From Mycolicibacterium boenickei (lineage in GTDB: Bacteria > Actinomycetota > Actinomycetes > Mycobacteriales > Mycobacteriaceae), in assembly GCF_010731295.1 (NCBI RefSeq), contig NZ_AP022579.1, positions 4,030,001 to 4,094,000 of the forward strand: DNA of 64,000 nt. The letters run 5' to 3'. The stretch's first letter is position 1; each line of letters opens with the position of its first letter. The notes below the pieces were generated by a model. It saw nothing but the letters and a program-made list of their open reading frames with translations, did not search any database and was not told where the DNA came from. Both the position numbers and the translations under genes were made by a program. Shown piece after piece: positions 8,071-16,772 of this stretch.

Positions 8071-9141
8071 ATGAGTTCTGAGGCTTTCGCGGTTCCGGTG
8101 ATCGACATCAGCGCGTACGTCCGCGGTGGCGATGCCCGGTCTGACCCGCGGTGCGCCCGAGTGGCCCGCGAGTTCGACGCTGCCTGCCGCAACCCGGGTT
8201 TCATGCAGATCGTCGGTCATGGCGTCGAAGATCGGGTGATCGACGACCTGGCCAGTGCGCTTGACGGCTTCTTCGGCCGGCCACTGGAGATCAAGAAGCG
8301 TCACCGCCGCGACGCCGGCCTCAACCGTGGGTACTCGCCGCCGAAGAGTGAATCGCTGAGCATGAGTCTGGGCATACCGTCCGCCAACCGGATGAACGAC
8401 TTCTACGAGGCGTTCACCGTGGGGGCCGAAGCCGCGTCGTTCCCCGGTCTGAAGCTGCCGCACAGCAGCTATGCGGACAACAACTGGCCCGACGACGTCC
8501 CGGACTTCCGGCCGCGTGTGCAGGAGTACTTCGCTCACGCACAGGTGCTGGCGCGGACCATGATGCGAGTGGTCACCGACGCCCTCGAGTTGGTGCCGGG
8601 CTACTTCGAGCCCATGATCGATCACTCGATCGAGGTGCTGAAGATGAACAACTTCGCACTGCCGGAAGGGAATACCGAGATCGCCGGAGAGCTCACCGGC
8701 ATGGGCGCGCACTCCGACTTCGGAATCCTGACCATCCTGTGGGCGGATCAGGTTCCCGGTCTGCAGGTGCTGGCGCGAGACGGGTCGTGGCACGATGTCC
8801 AACCGGCCGACGGAGCTCTGCTGATCAACCTCGGTGACGCCATGGCGCGCTGGACCAACGACCGTTGGATGTCCACGATTCACCGGGTGGACCCGCCGGT
8901 GCGCAACGGCACGATCCAGCGGCGGCGCTCGGCGGCCTTCTTCTTCGACGGGAATCACGATGCGGTGTTGGAAGCGCTCCCCGGCACCTTGGCGCCGGGG
9001 GAGGTCGGCTACGAGCCGATCACGGTGGCCGACAACATCGCGATGAAGGTCGCGGGTTTGCGAACCGGGGTGGCGCCGCGCGCCACCCTGCGCGAGGCGG
9101 CCCGGGTGGCCGTCGCCGGGCGGAGGGGGGAATTCACGTGA
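8071..9141 (+). CDS. Isopenicillin N synthase-like 2OG-Fe(II) dioxygenase (second paralogue)
   Basis: A 356-residue IPNS-fold dioxygenase. The DIOX_N part starts VIDISAYVRGGD and includes NPGFMQIVGHGVED. The iron ligands are H and D of GAHSDFGILTILW and the distal His of TIHRVDPPV, and the RRRSAAFFFDGN segment supplies the 2-oxoglutarate R-x-S. It lies downstream of the permease (39 bp, with an AAAGGTTCTCC ribosome site) and its stop overlaps the GntR start by 1 bp. It differs enough from the paralogue at 3929-4897 that the two probably catalyse different steps or accept different substrates of the same pathway. Confidence 0.88.
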   Translation: MSSEAFAVPVIDISAYVRGGDARSDPRCARVAREFDAACRNPGFMQIVGHGVEDRVIDDLASALDGFFGRPLEIKKRHRRDAGLNRGYSPPKSESLSMSLGIPSANRMNDFYEAFTVGAEAASFPGLKLPHSSYADNNWPDDVPDFRPRVQEYFAHAQVLARTMMRVVTDALELVPGYFEPMIDHSIEVLKMNNFALPEGNTEIAGELTGMGAHSDFGILTILWADQVPGLQVLARDGSWHDVQPADGALLINLGDAMARWTNDRWMSTIHRVDPPVRNGTIQRRRSAAFFFDGNHDAVLEALPGTLAPGEVGYEPITVADNIAMKVAGLRTGVAPRATLREAARVAVAGRRGEFT

Positions 9142-9782
9142 TGACGTCGGAGCGCGGTTTGCTCAACGACTCGGTCCATGACGCACTGCAGGAGATGATC
9201 TTCAGCGGCGAGCTGGTACCGGGGTGCCCGCTGAGCGTCCCAGCACTCGCCACTGCGCTCAACGTCTCCCGCACCCCGGTGCGAGAAGCCGTCCAGCAGT
9301 TGATCTACGAAGGGCTGGCGACGCATACCCGCAATGCCGGTGCGCGGGTGGCCAACCTCGATGCCGAGGGGATCAAGGCGGTGTTCCAGGTCCGTGAGGT
9401 GCTCGACGGTCTGGCCGCGCACAGCGCCACCCTGAACGCCGACCGCGCCACCGTCGAACAGCTCCGCAAGATGGTTCAGGTACAGCGTGATCTGCTGCAG
9501 GAGCCCGCCGACCAGCACCGCGATGCGTCGCTCGACCTTCAGTTCCACACCCTGATCAGGGAAACCTCCGGGAATCACGCACTCTGCGATGCGTTGGCCC
9601 GTCTCGACGGACAGGCACATCTCTACCGTTCCGACATGTGGACCACCGAACTGAACCGGCGGTTGGCGGTCAGCGAGCACGACCGGATCGTCGCCGCGAT
9701 CGAGGCCGGCGATGCCTCCGGGGCATGCGCGGCCGCCACCGCCCATGTGGCCGGACTCCACGTGCGGACGTGCCGCTCATGA
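9141..9782 (+). CDS. GntR-family transcriptional regulator (FCD type)
   Basis: A 213-residue regulator. The N-terminal winged helix has the GntR signature PLSVPALATALNVSRTPVREAV. The C-terminal helical FCD domain (VFQVREVLDGLAAHSATL, DLQFHTLIRETSGNHAL) normally binds a metal and a small carboxylate or similar ligand. The ATG overlaps the preceding dioxygenase stop, and its own stop overlaps the next start (ATGA, 9779-9782), so it lies within the catabolic operon. It probably controls the divergent promoter region at 6094-6355 in response to the pathway substrate or product. Confidence 0.9.
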   Translation: MTSERGLLNDSVHDALQEMIFSGELVPGCPLSVPALATALNVSRTPVREAVQQLIYEGLATHTRNAGARVANLDAEGIKAVFQVREVLDGLAAHSATLNADRATVEQLRKMVQVQRDLLQEPADQHRDASLDLQFHTLIRETSGNHALCDALARLDGQAHLYRSDMWTTELNRRLAVSEHDRIVAAIEAGDASGACAAATAHVAGLHVRTCRS

Positions 9783-11044
9783 CAGCGGTGCTCGATCGGG
9801 TGAAAAGTAGACTGCCGCAACAGGTATCGCGGCTGTTCGGTGCGACATTGGTCGACGGTTCGGTGGTCGACGTCGAGATCGGCCGCGCTGCGGGTCACGG
9901 CGTGGTCCGCAGCGTGGTGCCTGCTGCGACGTCCCAGAACGGACCGTTGCCGGATGACGCAGTCGATCTGCGCGGGTACGTGCTGCTGACCGCGCCGGCC
10001 GAGCCGCACGCTCACCTCGACAAGGCCCTGTCCTGGGATGCGTTGCAGCCGCAGCTGACTGACCTCTACGGTGCCATCGCCACCTGGCGCGAGGGGTCCT
10101 CGGGCTTCGACGAGGACTCGTTTCGTCAACGGGCATCGGCGGCTGCACTGGCCCTGATCCGCAACGGCACCACGGCGGTCCGTACCCACGTCGACCTTCT
10201 GCCCAGTGGTGACCCGCTACGTGCGGTGCGCGCCGTCGCGGCGGTACGGCAAGAGCTGAGCGGATTGATCGACATCGAAATCGTCGCGCTGCTCAAAGAG
10301 TATTCGGACGTCGAGCTGCTACACGCCGCACTTGATGCGGGTGCCGACCTGGTCGGCGGTTCGCCGCACAGTGCCACCGATTCCCACGCCGAGCTGGCGC
10401 GGCTGCTCGGTGTCGCCGAAGAGCGCGGAGTCGGCACCGATCTGCACACCGACGAATTCCTGGTGGGCGACCACCACACGATCGCGGCGTATGCGCAGCG
10501 GGCGCGCCGGTGGCCGGCGGACCGGATTCGCACCGCGAGTCACTGCACCCGGCTGGGCACGATGACGCGTGCCGAACTCGGCGAACTGCTACCGCAGATC
10601 GCCGACGCCGGAATCGGCGTGGTGGCCAACCCGATCACCAACCTGTATCTGCAGGGACGCGATCATCCGGTGGCAACTCCGCGTGGCCTCACCGCCATCG
10701 GGCCGCTACGGGCGGCAGGCGTGCCGGTGGCTGCGGGGGCCGACAACGTCCGTGATCCGTTCAACCCGCTCGGCCGCAGTGACGCGCTGGAAACGGCGGC
10801 GCTGTCCGTCATCGCCGGCCATGTCGATCCTCAGGTGGCGATTGCCATGGTGACCGACGACGCCCGCCGGGTGCTGGGTCTCCCGCCGGCAGGCCCGCGG
10901 GTGGGTGCGCGTGCCGAGTTGTTGGCGGTACGCGGGACAGGGCTGCTCGACGTGCTCGCGAATGCACCCGCCGATCGGATCGTGATCCACGATGGGGCGG
11001 TGGTGTCGGTCACCGAGACGACGGCCTGGACGGCACAGCCATGA
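9779..11044 (+). CDS. Amidohydrolase, cytosine deaminase/AtzC-like
   Basis: A 421-residue metal-dependent amidohydrolase. The metal site is visible as H-x-H in EPHAHLDKAL, a later His in DLHTDEF, a further His in ASHCTRLG, and the terminal Asp in GADNVRDPFNPLG. That last motif is typical of cytosine deaminase and N-isopropylammelide hydrolase (AtzC) relatives, so deamination or ring-amine hydrolysis of an N-heterocycle is the best guess. It is coupled to the GntR gene by a 4-bp overlap and ends the operon of importer, dioxygenase and regulator. Guanine or a modified purine or pyrimidine is possible; the exact substrate is unknown. Confidence 0.85.
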   Translation: MTAVLDRVKSRLPQQVSRLFGATLVDGSVVDVEIGRAAGHGVVRSVVPAATSQNGPLPDDAVDLRGYVLLTAPAEPHAHLDKALSWDALQPQLTDLYGAIATWREGSSGFDEDSFRQRASAAALALIRNGTTAVRTHVDLLPSGDPLRAVRAVAAVRQELSGLIDIEIVALLKEYSDVELLHAALDAGADLVGGSPHSATDSHAELARLLGVAEERGVGTDLHTDEFLVGDHHTIAAYAQRARRWPADRIRTASHCTRLGTMTRAELGELLPQIADAGIGVVANPITNLYLQGRDHPVATPRGLTAIGPLRAAGVPVAAGADNVRDPFNPLGRSDALETAALSVIAGHVDPQVAIAMVTDDARRVLGLPPAGPRVGARAELLAVRGTGLLDVLANAPADRIVIHDGAVVSVTETTAWTAQP

Positions 11045-11114
11045 ACGGCGCCGTGCCGCGGACCTCCCCACGGCGAGCCGGAACCTCACCGGCCCGTCAC
11101 ACGTTGTAGAGAAC

Positions 11115-11609
11115 ATGGCAAAGCGGCTGTTTCTGATCTATCTCCTCGTAGAGATGGCGGTGATGGTCGCCCTGGTGGCGACCATCGGGTTCGGTTACAC
11201 CGTGCTGTTGCTCCTGGCCTCGTTCGTGATCGGGCTGATGCTGGCGGGTTCACAGCTCAACCGGCAGATCCGCCGACTGCACGCGGGATTGTCCGGTGGG
11301 CTGTCCGATCCCCAGGGCGCGGTGTCGGACAGCGTGCTGGTGGCGCTGGGCACCGTATTGGTGGTGATTCCCGGCTTGGCCAGCTCGGTTCTCGGTGCGT
11401 TGTTGCTGCTGCCGCCCGCCCGTGCGGCGGCGGGGCCGCTGCTCACGGGGCTGGTCGCCCGGCGGATGCCGATCATCGTCGCGGCGCCGGCCGGCTACGG
11501 TGCCTCCACCGGGACCGCCGGTTATCGGCACGGGACCGGCGACTACATTGACGGCGAAGTAATCGACGTCAATGACGTCGATCCGTACCGCCTGCCTCCC
11601 AAGGCCTAA
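11115..11609 (+). CDS. fxsA: FxsA family membrane protein
   Basis: A 164-residue FxsA homologue (cytoplasmic membrane protein; the E. coli version affects phage exclusion by F). The ATG at 11115 starts MAKRLFLIYLLVEMAVMVAL. There are three hydrophobic segments (about residues 5-45 and 75-105) and the GLMLAGSQLNRQIRR loop, then a polar tail. It matches the position of Rv2053c, next to the amidohydrolase, lnt and ppm1 cluster. Its function in mycobacteria is not established. Confidence 0.85.
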   Translation: MAKRLFLIYLLVEMAVMVALVATIGFGYTVLLLLASFVIGLMLAGSQLNRQIRRLHAGLSGGLSDPQGAVSDSVLVALGTVLVVIPGLASSVLGALLLLPPARAAAGPLLTGLVARRMPIIVAAPAGYGASTGTAGYRHGTGDYIDGEVIDVNDVDPYRLPPKA

Positions 11610-11625
11610 CCGCCACTCGAAGAGC

Positions 11626-13221
11626 TTGACCACACTTCTGATCAACGGGCGCATCCACAGCCCCAGCTACCCCGACGCGACCGCATTCGCCGTCCGCGAC
11701 GGCGTGGTGGCGTGGCTGGGCACCGACGACATCGGCCGCGCGCAGTTTCCCGACGCCGAGGTCGTCGACCTGGACGGCGGCTTCGTCGCACCCGCATTCG
11801 TCGACAGCCACGTCCATCTGACCGCGACCGGGCTCAACCTGGACGGGCTGGACCTCCGTGGGGCCACCTCGCTGCAGCACTGCCTGCGCCTGGTGGACGA
11901 GTACGCGCGCCGGCATCCGGAAGGGCCGGTGTGGGGGCATGGCTGGGACGAGTCGGGTTGGCCCGGGCGCACCGGCCCGAGCACCGAGGATCTCGACACG
12001 GTGCTGGGGGACCGGCCGGCCTATCTGGCCCGGGTGGACGTGCATTCGGCTGCCGCCAGCACCGGGCTGCGCCGGTTGGTGTCTGCCCTCGTCGAGGCCG
12101 CCGGGTTCGACCCGCAACGCCCGCTGAGCGCCGACGCGCATCACCTGGTGCGCGCGGCCGCGCGGGAGCAGCTCACCCCGCAGCAGCGGCACGCCGCCCG
12201 CGTCGCGGCACTCGATCACGCCGCCGCGATGGGCATCGCCGCGGTGCACGAGTGCGCCGGCCCGCAGATCGGCGGCCTGCTCGACTGGCAGGAACTGCGT
12301 GCCCTGGAGCACGGCGTGGAGGTCGTCGGGTACTGGGGTGAGCCGGCCCGAGACGCCGAGCACGCCCGTCACCTGATCGCCGAGACCGGCGCCCGTGGCC
12401 TGGCCGGAGACCTTTTCGTCGACGGTGCCCTGGGCTCGCGCACCGCGTGGCTGCACGCGCCGTACCACGACGCCCCCGACACCTGCGGCAACTGTTACCT
12501 CGATGTCGAGGCCATCGCCCGGCATGTACTGGCCTGCACCGAGGCCGGCATCCCGGCCGGGTTCCACGTGATCGGCGACGCCGCCGTCGCCGCCGTCGTC
12601 GACGGATTCGCCGCGGCCACACAGCGATTGGGTGGCCCGGCAGTCGCTCGCTGCGGCCACCGTCTTGAGCATCTGGAGATGGTCAACCCCGAACAGGCGG
12701 CCCAACTGGGGACCTGGGGCGTGATGGCCAGCATGCAGCCCAACTTTGACGCCCTGTGGGGTGGGGACGACGGCATGTATGCCCAGCGTCTCGGGCTTGA
12801 TCGAGTTCACCGGCTCAACCCGTTCGCGCTGTTAGCATCCGAAGGCGTGCCCCTCGCCTTCGGTTCCGACACCCCGGTCACCAGCATGAACCCCTGGCAA
12901 ACCGTGCGTGCCGCGGTTTCGCACCAGAGCGCGGGCAGCGCCATTTCGGCTCGGGCCGCGTTCGCTGCGGCCACTCGCGGTGGCTGGCGCGCCGGTGGGG
13001 TGCGCGACGGCGTCACCGGAACGCTCACTCCCGGGGCACCGGCCAGCTACGCAGTGTGGGACGCCGACGACCTGGAGGTCAGCGCACCGGCCAACGCCGT
13101 CCAGCGATGGTCCACCGATCCGCGCTCGCGAGTGCCTGCCCTGCCGAGGCTGGCCGCCGATGCGGAGCTGCCGCGTTGCCGTCAGACCGTTCACCGGGGT
13201 GCCGTCATCCATGGGCACTGA
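11626..13221 (+). CDS. YtcJ-like amidohydrolase
   Basis: About 531 residues of the amidohydrolase_3 (YtcJ) family. The most likely start is the TTG at 11626 ([13 protein letters not shown]), 16 bp after fxsA; earlier codons would lie inside fxsA. Metal-binding motifs are present: the H-x-H of [11 protein letters not shown], a His in GFHVIGDAA, a His in [10 protein letters not shown], and the terminal Asp in [15 protein letters not shown]. The substrate is unknown. It overlaps the lnt start by 11 bp, so fxsA, this gene, lnt and ppm1 form one transcription unit, as at the Rv2053c-Rv2051c locus. Confidence 0.8.
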   Translation: MTTLLINGRIHSPSYPDATAFAVRDGVVAWLGTDDIGRAQFPDAEVVDLDGGFVAPAFVDSHVHLTATGLNLDGLDLRGATSLQHCLRLVDEYARRHPEGPVWGHGWDESGWPGRTGPSTEDLDTVLGDRPAYLARVDVHSAAASTGLRRLVSALVEAAGFDPQRPLSADAHHLVRAAAREQLTPQQRHAARVAALDHAAAMGIAAVHECAGPQIGGLLDWQELRALEHGVEVVGYWGEPARDAEHARHLIAETGARGLAGDLFVDGALGSRTAWLHAPYHDAPDTCGNCYLDVEAIARHVLACTEAGIPAGFHVIGDAAVAAVVDGFAAATQRLGGPAVARCGHRLEHLEMVNPEQAAQLGTWGVMASMQPNFDALWGGDDGMYAQRLGLDRVHRLNPFALLASEGVPLAFGSDTPVTSMNPWQTVRAAVSHQSAGSAISARAAFAAATRGGWRAGGVRDGVTGTLTPGAPASYAVWDADDLEVSAPANAVQRWSTDPRSRVPALPRLAADAELPRCRQTVHRGAVIHGH

Positions 13222-15082
13222 CCGTCCCCGGCGCAGACCCGAACGGCCCCGTCCCAACGAGGTCACCGACGTGATCCCGGCCGTCGAAGAAGATGAGCTC
13301 GCGGAACTCGACGCACTCGATGACGAGGCTTTCGAGGAACTCGACGAGGACGTCACCGGCGATCCGGTCGCCGACATCGATCCCGACGACGAACCCGAGG
13401 AGCGCGGCTATCGCCTGACCGCGGCGGGCACACCGGACCGATGGTCTGTGGTGGCAGCCTGGGCGTCGCGGTTCGGCCGCGCCGCGGCCGTGCGGTGGGC
13501 GCCGCTGAGCGCATCCGTCGGCGGCGGGCTGGCGTTGTGCCTGAGTTATCCGCCCACCGGCTGGTGGTGGGCGGCGTTCGTCGGGCTGGCATTGATCGGC
13601 TGGGTGCTGACCCGACGCTCCACCACTCTCGCGGGTGGGTTCGGCTACGGGTTCCTGTTCGGTCTGGCGTTCTACATTCCTTTGTTGCCGTGGATCAGCG
13701 GCTTGGTCGGGGCGGTACCGTGGCTGGCCCTGGCTGCCATGGAGGCGTTGTTCTGCGGGCTGTTCGGCCTGGCCGCGGTCCTCGTCAGGCGATTGCCCGG
13801 GTGGCCGCTGTGGTTCGCCGCGCTGTGGGTCACCCAGGAATGGCTCAAATCGACGGTGCCCTTCGGTGGATTCCCTTGGGGTGTCCTGGGTTTCGGGCAG
13901 ACCAACGGGCCACTACTGGCTCTCGCGCGGTTGGGTGGCGCGCCGCTGGTTTCCCTCGCGGTCGCCCTCGTCGGCTTCAGCGCGACGCTGCTGGCCTACG
14001 AGATCGTGCAGTGGTGGCATCACGGCCACAAGCCGGGCTTCCCGGCGCCCGCGGTCATGCTGCCCGGTCTGAGCATCACCGTCGTGCTGCTGGCCACGGC
14101 GCTGCTGTGGCCGCAGGTTCGTCATTCCGGAACCGGCGCGGGCGACGAACAGACGGTGACGGCGGCCGCGGTGCAGGGCAATGTGCCCAGGCTCGGCCTG
14201 GAATTCAATGCCCAGCGCCGCGCCGTGCTCGACAACCATGTGAAACAGACGCTGCAGCTGGCCGACGATGTCCGTGCCGGCCGGGCTCCGCAGCCCATGT
14301 TCGTGGTCTGGCCCGAGAACGCCTCCGACATCGATCCGTTGGCCAACGCCGACGCCGCCGCACAGATCACCGCGGCCGCGGATGCGATCGGGGCCCCGAT
14401 CCTGGTCGGCACCGTCACCAAGGCCGACGGCTACACCGCGGACAACCCGGTGGCCACCAACACCGTGATCGTCTGGGATCCCGAGCACGGGCCGGGTGAG
14501 CGCCATGACAAGAAGATCGTGCAGCCGTTCGGCGAGTACCTGCCGTGGCGCAGCTTCTTCAAGCACCTGTCGTCGTATGCGGACCGGGCCGGCTACTTCG
14601 TGCCGGGGGAGGGCAACGGCGTCGTGCACGCCGCAGGTGTGCCGATCGGGGTGACCACCTGCTGGGAGGTGATCTTCGACCGGGCCGCACGCGAATCGGT
14701 ACTCAGCGGCGCCCAGGTGCTGACGGTGCCGACCAACAACGCCACGTTCGACGAGAACATGAGCGCGCAGCAGCTGGCGTTCGGCAAACTCCGGGCCGTC
14801 GAGCACGACCGGTACCTCGTGGTCGCCGGAACCACCGGCATCAGTGCGGTGATCGCCCCGGACGGACGCGAGCTGGCCCGCACCGACTTCTTCCAGCCCG
14901 CCCATCTGGACATGCAGATCCGGCTGAAGTCGGATGTGACGCCCGCCACCGAGTGGGGGCCTGCCCTGCAGGTGGTGCTGGTCACGATTGGATTTGGGGC
15001 GTTGCTGGCCGCAATACTGCACAATGGAGGGTTCGTGCAAAGAATGTTGAGGCGTCGCACCGGCGAAGGCCCGCGACGATGA
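13211..15082 (+). CDS. lnt: Apolipoprotein N-acyltransferase
   Basis: Adds the third acyl chain to the N-terminal cysteine of lipoproteins at the outer face of the cytoplasmic membrane. From the ATG at 13211 it has 623 residues. A long acidic N-terminal extension (about 75 residues, rich in E and D) is followed by membrane helices and a periplasmic nitrilase domain. The catalytic triad is visible: E369 in [10 protein letters not shown]434/K435 in [15 protein letters not shown] and C484 in TTCWEVIFD. It is followed after 9 bp by ppm1. In M. tuberculosis the two domains are fused in one Ppm1 polypeptide; here, as in M. smegmatis, they are separate. Confidence 0.95.
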   Translation: MGTDRPRRRPERPRPNEVTDVIPAVEEDELAELDALDDEAFEELDEDVTGDPVADIDPDDEPEERGYRLTAAGTPDRWSVVAAWASRFGRAAAVRWAPLSASVGGGLALCLSYPPTGWWWAAFVGLALIGWVLTRRSTTLAGGFGYGFLFGLAFYIPLLPWISGLVGAVPWLALAAMEALFCGLFGLAAVLVRRLPGWPLWFAALWVTQEWLKSTVPFGGFPWGVLGFGQTNGPLLALARLGGAPLVSLAVALVGFSATLLAYEIVQWWHHGHKPGFPAPAVMLPGLSITVVLLATALLWPQVRHSGTGAGDEQTVTAAAVQGNVPRLGLEFNAQRRAVLDNHVKQTLQLADDVRAGRAPQPMFVVWPENASDIDPLANADAAAQITAAADAIGAPILVGTVTKADGYTADNPVATNTVIVWDPEHGPGERHDKKIVQPFGEYLPWRSFFKHLSSYADRAGYFVPGEGNGVVHAAGVPIGVTTCWEVIFDRAARESVLSGAQVLTVPTNNATFDENMSAQQLAFGKLRAVEHDRYLVVAGTTGISAVIAPDGRELARTDFFQPAHLDMQIRLKSDVTPATEWGPALQVVLVTIGFGALLAAILHNGGFVQRMLRRRTGEGPRR

Positions 15083-15091
15083 AGGAGCCAC

Positions 15092-15898
15092 ATGACAGTC
15101 CCTGGTGACGGAGCGCAGCGGCAGGGGGAATCCAGCCCTCGCCAGGACGGTGAACGCCCGAGTCAGCGCACCCTGGTGATCATTCCCACCTACAACGAGC
15201 GGGAGAACCTGCCGCTGATCGTCGGGCGTGTCCACCACGCCAGCCCCGAGGTGCACATCCTGGTGGTCGACGACGGCAGCCCCGACGGCACGGGCCAGCT
15301 GGCCGATGAGCTTGCCCTGGCCGACCCGGATCGCGTCCATGTGATGCACCGGACCAGCAAAGCCGGCCTCGGCGCGGCGTATCTGGCCGGTTTCGCCTGG
15401 GGGCTCGGCCGTGGCTACTCGGTCCTGGTCGAGATGGACGCCGACGGCAGCCATGCACCTGAGGAGCTGAACCGGCTGCTCGATGCCGTAGACGCCGGGG
15501 CGGATCTGGCCATCGGTTCGCGGTATGTCTCCGGCGGCACGGTGCGCAACTGGCCGGTCCGGCGGCTGGTGTTGTCGAAGACTGCCAACACCTACTCCCG
15601 GCTCCTGCTCGGTGTCGGCATCCACGACATCACGGCGGGGTACCGCGCGTACCGGCGCGAAGTGCTGGAGAAGATCGACCTGTCGGCGGTCGACTCCAAG
15701 GGTTACTGCTTCCAGATCGACCTGACCTGGCGCGCGATCAACAACGGGTTCAAGGTCGTCGAGGTGCCCATCACGTTCACCGAACGTGAGCTGGGCGTCT
15801 CCAAGATGAGTGGTTCCAACATCCGCGAGGCGATGTTCAAGGTCGCGGAGTGGGGGATCCGTGGGCGCCTGGACCGGGCCAGGGGCGTGGTCCGCTAA
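15092..15898 (+). CDS. ppm1: Polyprenol monophosphomannose synthase
   Basis: A GT2 glycosyltransferase that moves mannose from GDP-mannose to polyprenyl phosphate. This makes the mannose donor for the later steps of PIM, LM and LAM synthesis and for protein O-mannosylation. It has 268 residues. The nucleotide-binding motifs are [16 protein letters not shown] and [11 protein letters not shown], with the metal-binding Asp in VEMDADGSH and the DPM1-like [14 protein letters not shown] helix. There is no C-terminal membrane domain, so it probably relies on the Lnt protein encoded just upstream for membrane association, as shown for M. smegmatis. The ribosome site GAAGGAG is at 15079-15085. A strong terminator follows. 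Confidence 0.95.
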   Translation: MTVPGDGAQRQGESSPRQDGERPSQRTLVIIPTYNERENLPLIVGRVHHASPEVHILVVDDGSPDGTGQLADELALADPDRVHVMHRTSKAGLGAAYLAGFAWGLGRGYSVLVEMDADGSHAPEELNRLLDAVDAGADLAIGSRYVSGGTVRNWPVRRLVLSKTANTYSRLLLGVGIHDITAGYRAYRREVLEKIDLSAVDSKGYCFQIDLTWRAINNGFKVVEVPITFTERELGVSKMSGSNIREAMFKVAEWGIRGRLDRARGVVR

Positions 15899-15910
15899 CC
15901 CCAGATGTGA

Positions 15911-15950
15911 AAAACCGCGATATGCCCACCCGGGCATATCGCGGTTTTTT
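15911..15950. terminator. Bidirectional intrinsic terminator between ppm1 and rbpA
   Basis: A 17-bp perfect stem (15911-15927 pairing with 15932-15948) with a 4-nt loop ACCC. It is flanked by an A-run on the left and a T-run (15945-15951) on the right, so it can stop transcription from both convergent genes. It is the clearest terminator in the window. Confidence 0.92.
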
Positions 15951-15967
15951 TGCGTTCCGCGCGCGGG

Positions 15968-16306
15968 TCAGCTGCCGCGGCGCTTGGTCTTGATCAGGTC
16001 GAGACGCTCCTTGAGCAGCTCTTCGAGCTCCTCGACGGAGCGCCGCTCCAGCAGCATGTCCCAGTGGGTACGCGGCGGCTTGACCTTCTTGGGCTCCGGC
16101 ACGTCGCCCTCGATCAGGGTTCCCTCGAGCCCGTTCCGGCACAGCCAGGTGCCGGGGATCTCGGCGTCGTCGGCGAACGGGACGTCGAACTCCTCACCGT
16201 TCTCGGTGCGGTAGCGGGCCACCTGACGCGGCGCAAGGTCATGGTTGCGGTCGGTCTCGTAGCTCACGGCTCCGAGGCGACTGCCTCTCAGGACGCGATC
16301 AGCCAT
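15968..16306 (-). CDS. rbpA: RNA polymerase-binding protein RbpA
   Basis: An actinobacterial RNA-polymerase-binding protein that stabilises the promoter complex with SigA/SigB and is essential in M. tuberculosis. The start at 16306 (MADRVLRGSRLG) gives 112 residues, matching the family; the ATG three codons earlier is less likely, because an AAGGAG site lies about 10 bp before 16306. The zinc-associated core (YRTENGEEFDVPFADDAEIP, TWLCRNGLEG), the basic linker (EPKKVKPPRTHWDMLLERRS) and the sigma-interacting C-terminal helix (EELEELLKERLDLIKTKRRG) are all present. An ECF-type promoter lies upstream (16344-16373). Confidence 0.97.
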   Translation of the reverse strand: MADRVLRGSRLGAVSYETDRNHDLAPRQVARYRTENGEEFDVPFADDAEIPGTWLCRNGLEGTLIEGDVPEPKKVKPPRTHWDMLLERRSVEELEELLKERLDLIKTKRRGS

Positions 16307-16343
16307 CGTCAACACTCCTTATTTGGCGTTTTTGTCCGGATGT

Positions 16344-16373
16344 ATCAACGCTGCTCGGCGTTGCCAAGTTCCC
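16344..16373 (-). promoter_or_regulatory. ECF sigma factor (SigE/SigH/SigR-type) promoter of rbpA
   Basis: On the minus strand GGGAAC (16373-16368) is followed, 17 nt later, by CGTTGAT (16350-16344). This fits the actinobacterial ECF consensus GGAAC-N18-GTT used by SigE and SigH and by Streptomyces SigR. Transcription would start near 16335, about 30 nt before the rbpA start. Streptomyces rbpA is a known SigR target, which supports the reading. Confidence 0.7.
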
Positions 16374-16430
16374 GACTCGACCATTGATGATACGCGGGTC
16401 GAGGCCCCGGGCAGTCTACAGTCGTGAGCC

Positions 16431-16772
16431 ATGGCGACCGGCATCCGCAGACGCGACCGACCTCAGCCGTGTCGGTGGTGCGGGCGTGAGGTCGCCGACG
16501 CGCAGATGGGCCGACGCCGACAATACTGCCGGCAGTCCTGCCGGCAGCGGGCCTACGAACAACGCGCCATGGTCAAGGGCACGTCGCTGGCCCCGGATTC
16601 GGTGGTGCTCAGCGCGGACGAGGCGGCCCAGCTGTCCGACCGGGTGTACCAGGTCAGGTGTGCGGCCGAAGATGTCGCCATCGCGGTCGACGAGGGCGCC
16701 GGGGCAGACGAACTGCGGCAGCTGTGCGACGCGCTGATGGAGGCCGCCAAGGCGGCCGACGGCTGGCGCTAG
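16431..16772 (+). CDS. Conserved mycobacterial hypothetical protein with CxxC-rich N-terminus (Rv2049c-position)
   Basis: A 113-residue protein of unknown function. The N-terminal half has a putative zinc-binding cluster, CRWCGREV followed by RRRQYCRQSCRQRAY (four cysteines in CxxC...CxxxC spacing). The remainder is an acidic alpha-helical region (ADEAAQLSDRVYQVRCAAEDV). It lies divergent to rbpA, the position of Rv2049c. It converges on the lipoprotein gene with a 4-bp overlap of stops (16769-16772). It could be a small DNA- or RNA-binding protein, but nothing proves it. Confidence 0.7.
   Translation: MATGIRRRDRPQPCRWCGREVADAQMGRRRQYCRQSCRQRAYEQRAMVKGTSLAPDSVVLSADEAAQLSDRVYQVRCAAEDVAIAVDEGAGADELRQLCDALMEAAKAADGWR

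Noticed and set aside
7384..8958. 524-codon minus-strand frame under the permease and dioxygenase genes
   Set aside because: Antisense shadow with repetitive His/Asp/Arg composition and no recognised domain.
13913..15937. 674-codon minus-strand frame under lnt and ppm1
   Set aside because: Low-complexity shadow; the plus-strand Lnt triad and Ppm1 motifs are clear.
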